Assembly: GCA_039707465.1 (NCBI GenBank)
Contig: CM077644.1
Location: forward strand, 145,114,962-145,178,961
Reading direction: 5' to 3'
DNA: 64,000 bases
DNA from: Rhabdophis nuchalis
Lineage: Eukaryota; Chordata; Lepidosauria; Squamata; Natricidae
Shown: positions 63,093-64,000 of the stretch, piece by piece
Position numbering within the stretch: the first letter of the stretch is position 1
Layout: each line of letters opens with the position of its first letter
Notes under the pieces: model-generated
Database searches by the model: none
What the model was told of the DNA's origin: nothing
Seen by the model: the letters and a program-made list of their open reading frames with translations, nothing else
Program-made: the position numbers and the translations under genes

Positions 63093-63142
63093 AAGTGCCT
63101 GTCAGTCTGAATTCTGAAGTCCCAAAAGATCTTGACTTTCTC
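63093..63142 (-). mobile_element. Detached R4 endonuclease fragment
   Basis: About 49 bp equal to 62263-62311 with one mismatch (AAGTGCCTGTCAGTCTGAAT..), in the same orientation. It is fused directly to the 5' truncation point of the R4 copy on one side and to the GC-rich segment on the other. Confidence 0.85.
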
Positions 63143-64000
63143 AAGATCGCGTCCGCTTTCCGGACGCGACGGACATGTCCTGGACACGTCCGCCGCTTGG
63201 TCACTCCAGTGAGCACCTTCGGGGGCTGGGGGCTCCTGTAGAGAGCCCCCTCGTAAGGGTCGGGGGGGTCATTCCCGCTTTGCCCCAGGAGCCGGAGGAC
63301 AGGCTGCGGGGGGAAATGCCCTCTTGCCGAAGGAACGCCGGAACTAAGAACACTTTAAAAACGGGCTGAAGTGCCAGAGCTGGAGGACCGTTCCGAGCCT
63401 CAGCATTGATCCTGTGGACCGTAAGTGTTCGGATTTGATGTATTCAGCTTTTTAAAAAAGAAAATAGAGGGGGAGTTTGCAGAAACCCCCCCCTCGGAAA
63501 AAAAGGGACGTTTTAAAATGTTCCCCGGGCGCGGAGAGAGAGAGAAAACTAACATCCGACTTTCTATTAGTTAAAAGCGAAAGTATTACCATATATGGAA
63601 TCGCACTTGGAAACCTTGTATCAGAGACTCGTTAAAGGATAAATGGAACTTTTACTTATTTTACTTACTCTTCACAAGCGCCAAAGCGGCGGAAAAATGG
63701 CGCTTCTTTGCTCCCAGTGGAAAATTTCCTTTGAAATTTGATCATTCCTTCAACTTTACAAGACTAACAAATGTATATGTTCAGCCAACTCAAGTGACTC
63801 TCAGTGTCTCTCCCATTGTGCCCTTCTCCTTTTTGGTGGATTGGAGCTTACAATTCATTCTCTGGAGTTTATATAACATTGATTTGGAATTTAAGTACAG
63901 ATTTTGCCCTCTCTTGGAACTCACAGACTGTTTCACCCACCAGACGCCATCTTTAACAAAAAGAATTCAAGCATCAACCATATCAACAAGAAAGCCTCCG
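63143..64000 (+). mobile_element. GC-rich segment resembling a LINE L1 5' UTR (partial)
   Basis: An abrupt change from AT-rich intron to CpG-rich DNA starts AAGATCGCGTCCGCTTTCCG. It continues with GGGGGCTGGGGGCTCC, GCCCCAGGAGCCGGAGGAC and a purine stretch, then AT-richer DNA with GCGGCGGAAAAATGGCGC. Vertebrate L1 elements often open with an AAGATGGCG-like GC-rich 5' UTR of this kind, with ORF1 about 1 kb in, here beyond the edge. No ORF1 is seen, so the call rests on composition and layout; a CpG-island promoter is the alternative. Confidence 0.45.

Overview
This is vertebrate chromosomal DNA, AT-rich and CpG-poor, with canonical GT..AG introns and a heavy load of interspersed repeats. The repeats point to a squamate reptile, and a snake seems more likely than a lizard. 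They include an R4-type LINE, CR1/L2-like LINE 3' ends with (ATT)n tails, tRNA-derived SINEs ending in an 'ataataaaggc' tail, many hAT-like and TA-flanked MITEs, and long GATA, GAAA and AT microsatellites. The species call is inference from repeat content, not from a marker gene.

The only host gene I can support is on the minus strand. Three exons (12352-12395, 6858-6980, 4994-5164) join in frame with consensus splice sites and encode the zinc-knuckle core of ZCCHC7. ZCCHC7 is the metazoan Air1/Air2-like subunit of the nuclear TRAMP-type RNA surveillance complex. The first exon ends in the segment just before the knuckles, the second carries knuckle 1, and the third carries knuckles 2 and 3 plus most of knuckle 4. 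Neither the large acidic N-terminal coding region (expected beyond 64000) nor the C-terminal exons (expected left of 1) is visible. The whole window is therefore interior to this gene, with one intron of at least 51.6 kb from 12396 to the right edge.

Layout. 1-5 kb: purine minisatellite, a MITE, a LINE tail, plain intron. 5-12.4 kb: the three exons with small introns holding MITEs. 12.4-21 kb: CR1 relic, a hAT element with a perfect 8-bp duplication, plain intron. 21-26.5 kb: the most structured part, with a 55-nt perfect-arm hairpin in an AT tract, a 1.4-kb mosaic hAT-type element containing a GC-rich foldback, a chain of SINE copies in alternating orientation joined by microsatellites, and a complete Tc1 transposon with an uninterrupted 340-codon transposase. 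26.5-37.7 kb: SINE, CR1, a nested LINE insertion, an L2/CR1-like LINE end, two TA-flanked MITEs. 37.7-59.6 kb: mostly featureless AT-rich intron with two hAT MITEs, SINEs, an L1-like tail, microsatellites and several short-loop hairpins. 59.6-64 kb: a hAT MITE inside a SINE head, a decayed R4 LINE with its endonuclease domain, and a GC-rich segment resembling the 5' end of a full-length L1.

No undescribed functional system is evident. The items most worth checking are the apparently intact Tc1 copy, the chimeric hAT-type elements that carry a module also found in a TA-flanked MITE, and the kilobase-scale quasi-palindromic SINE/microsatellite chain.
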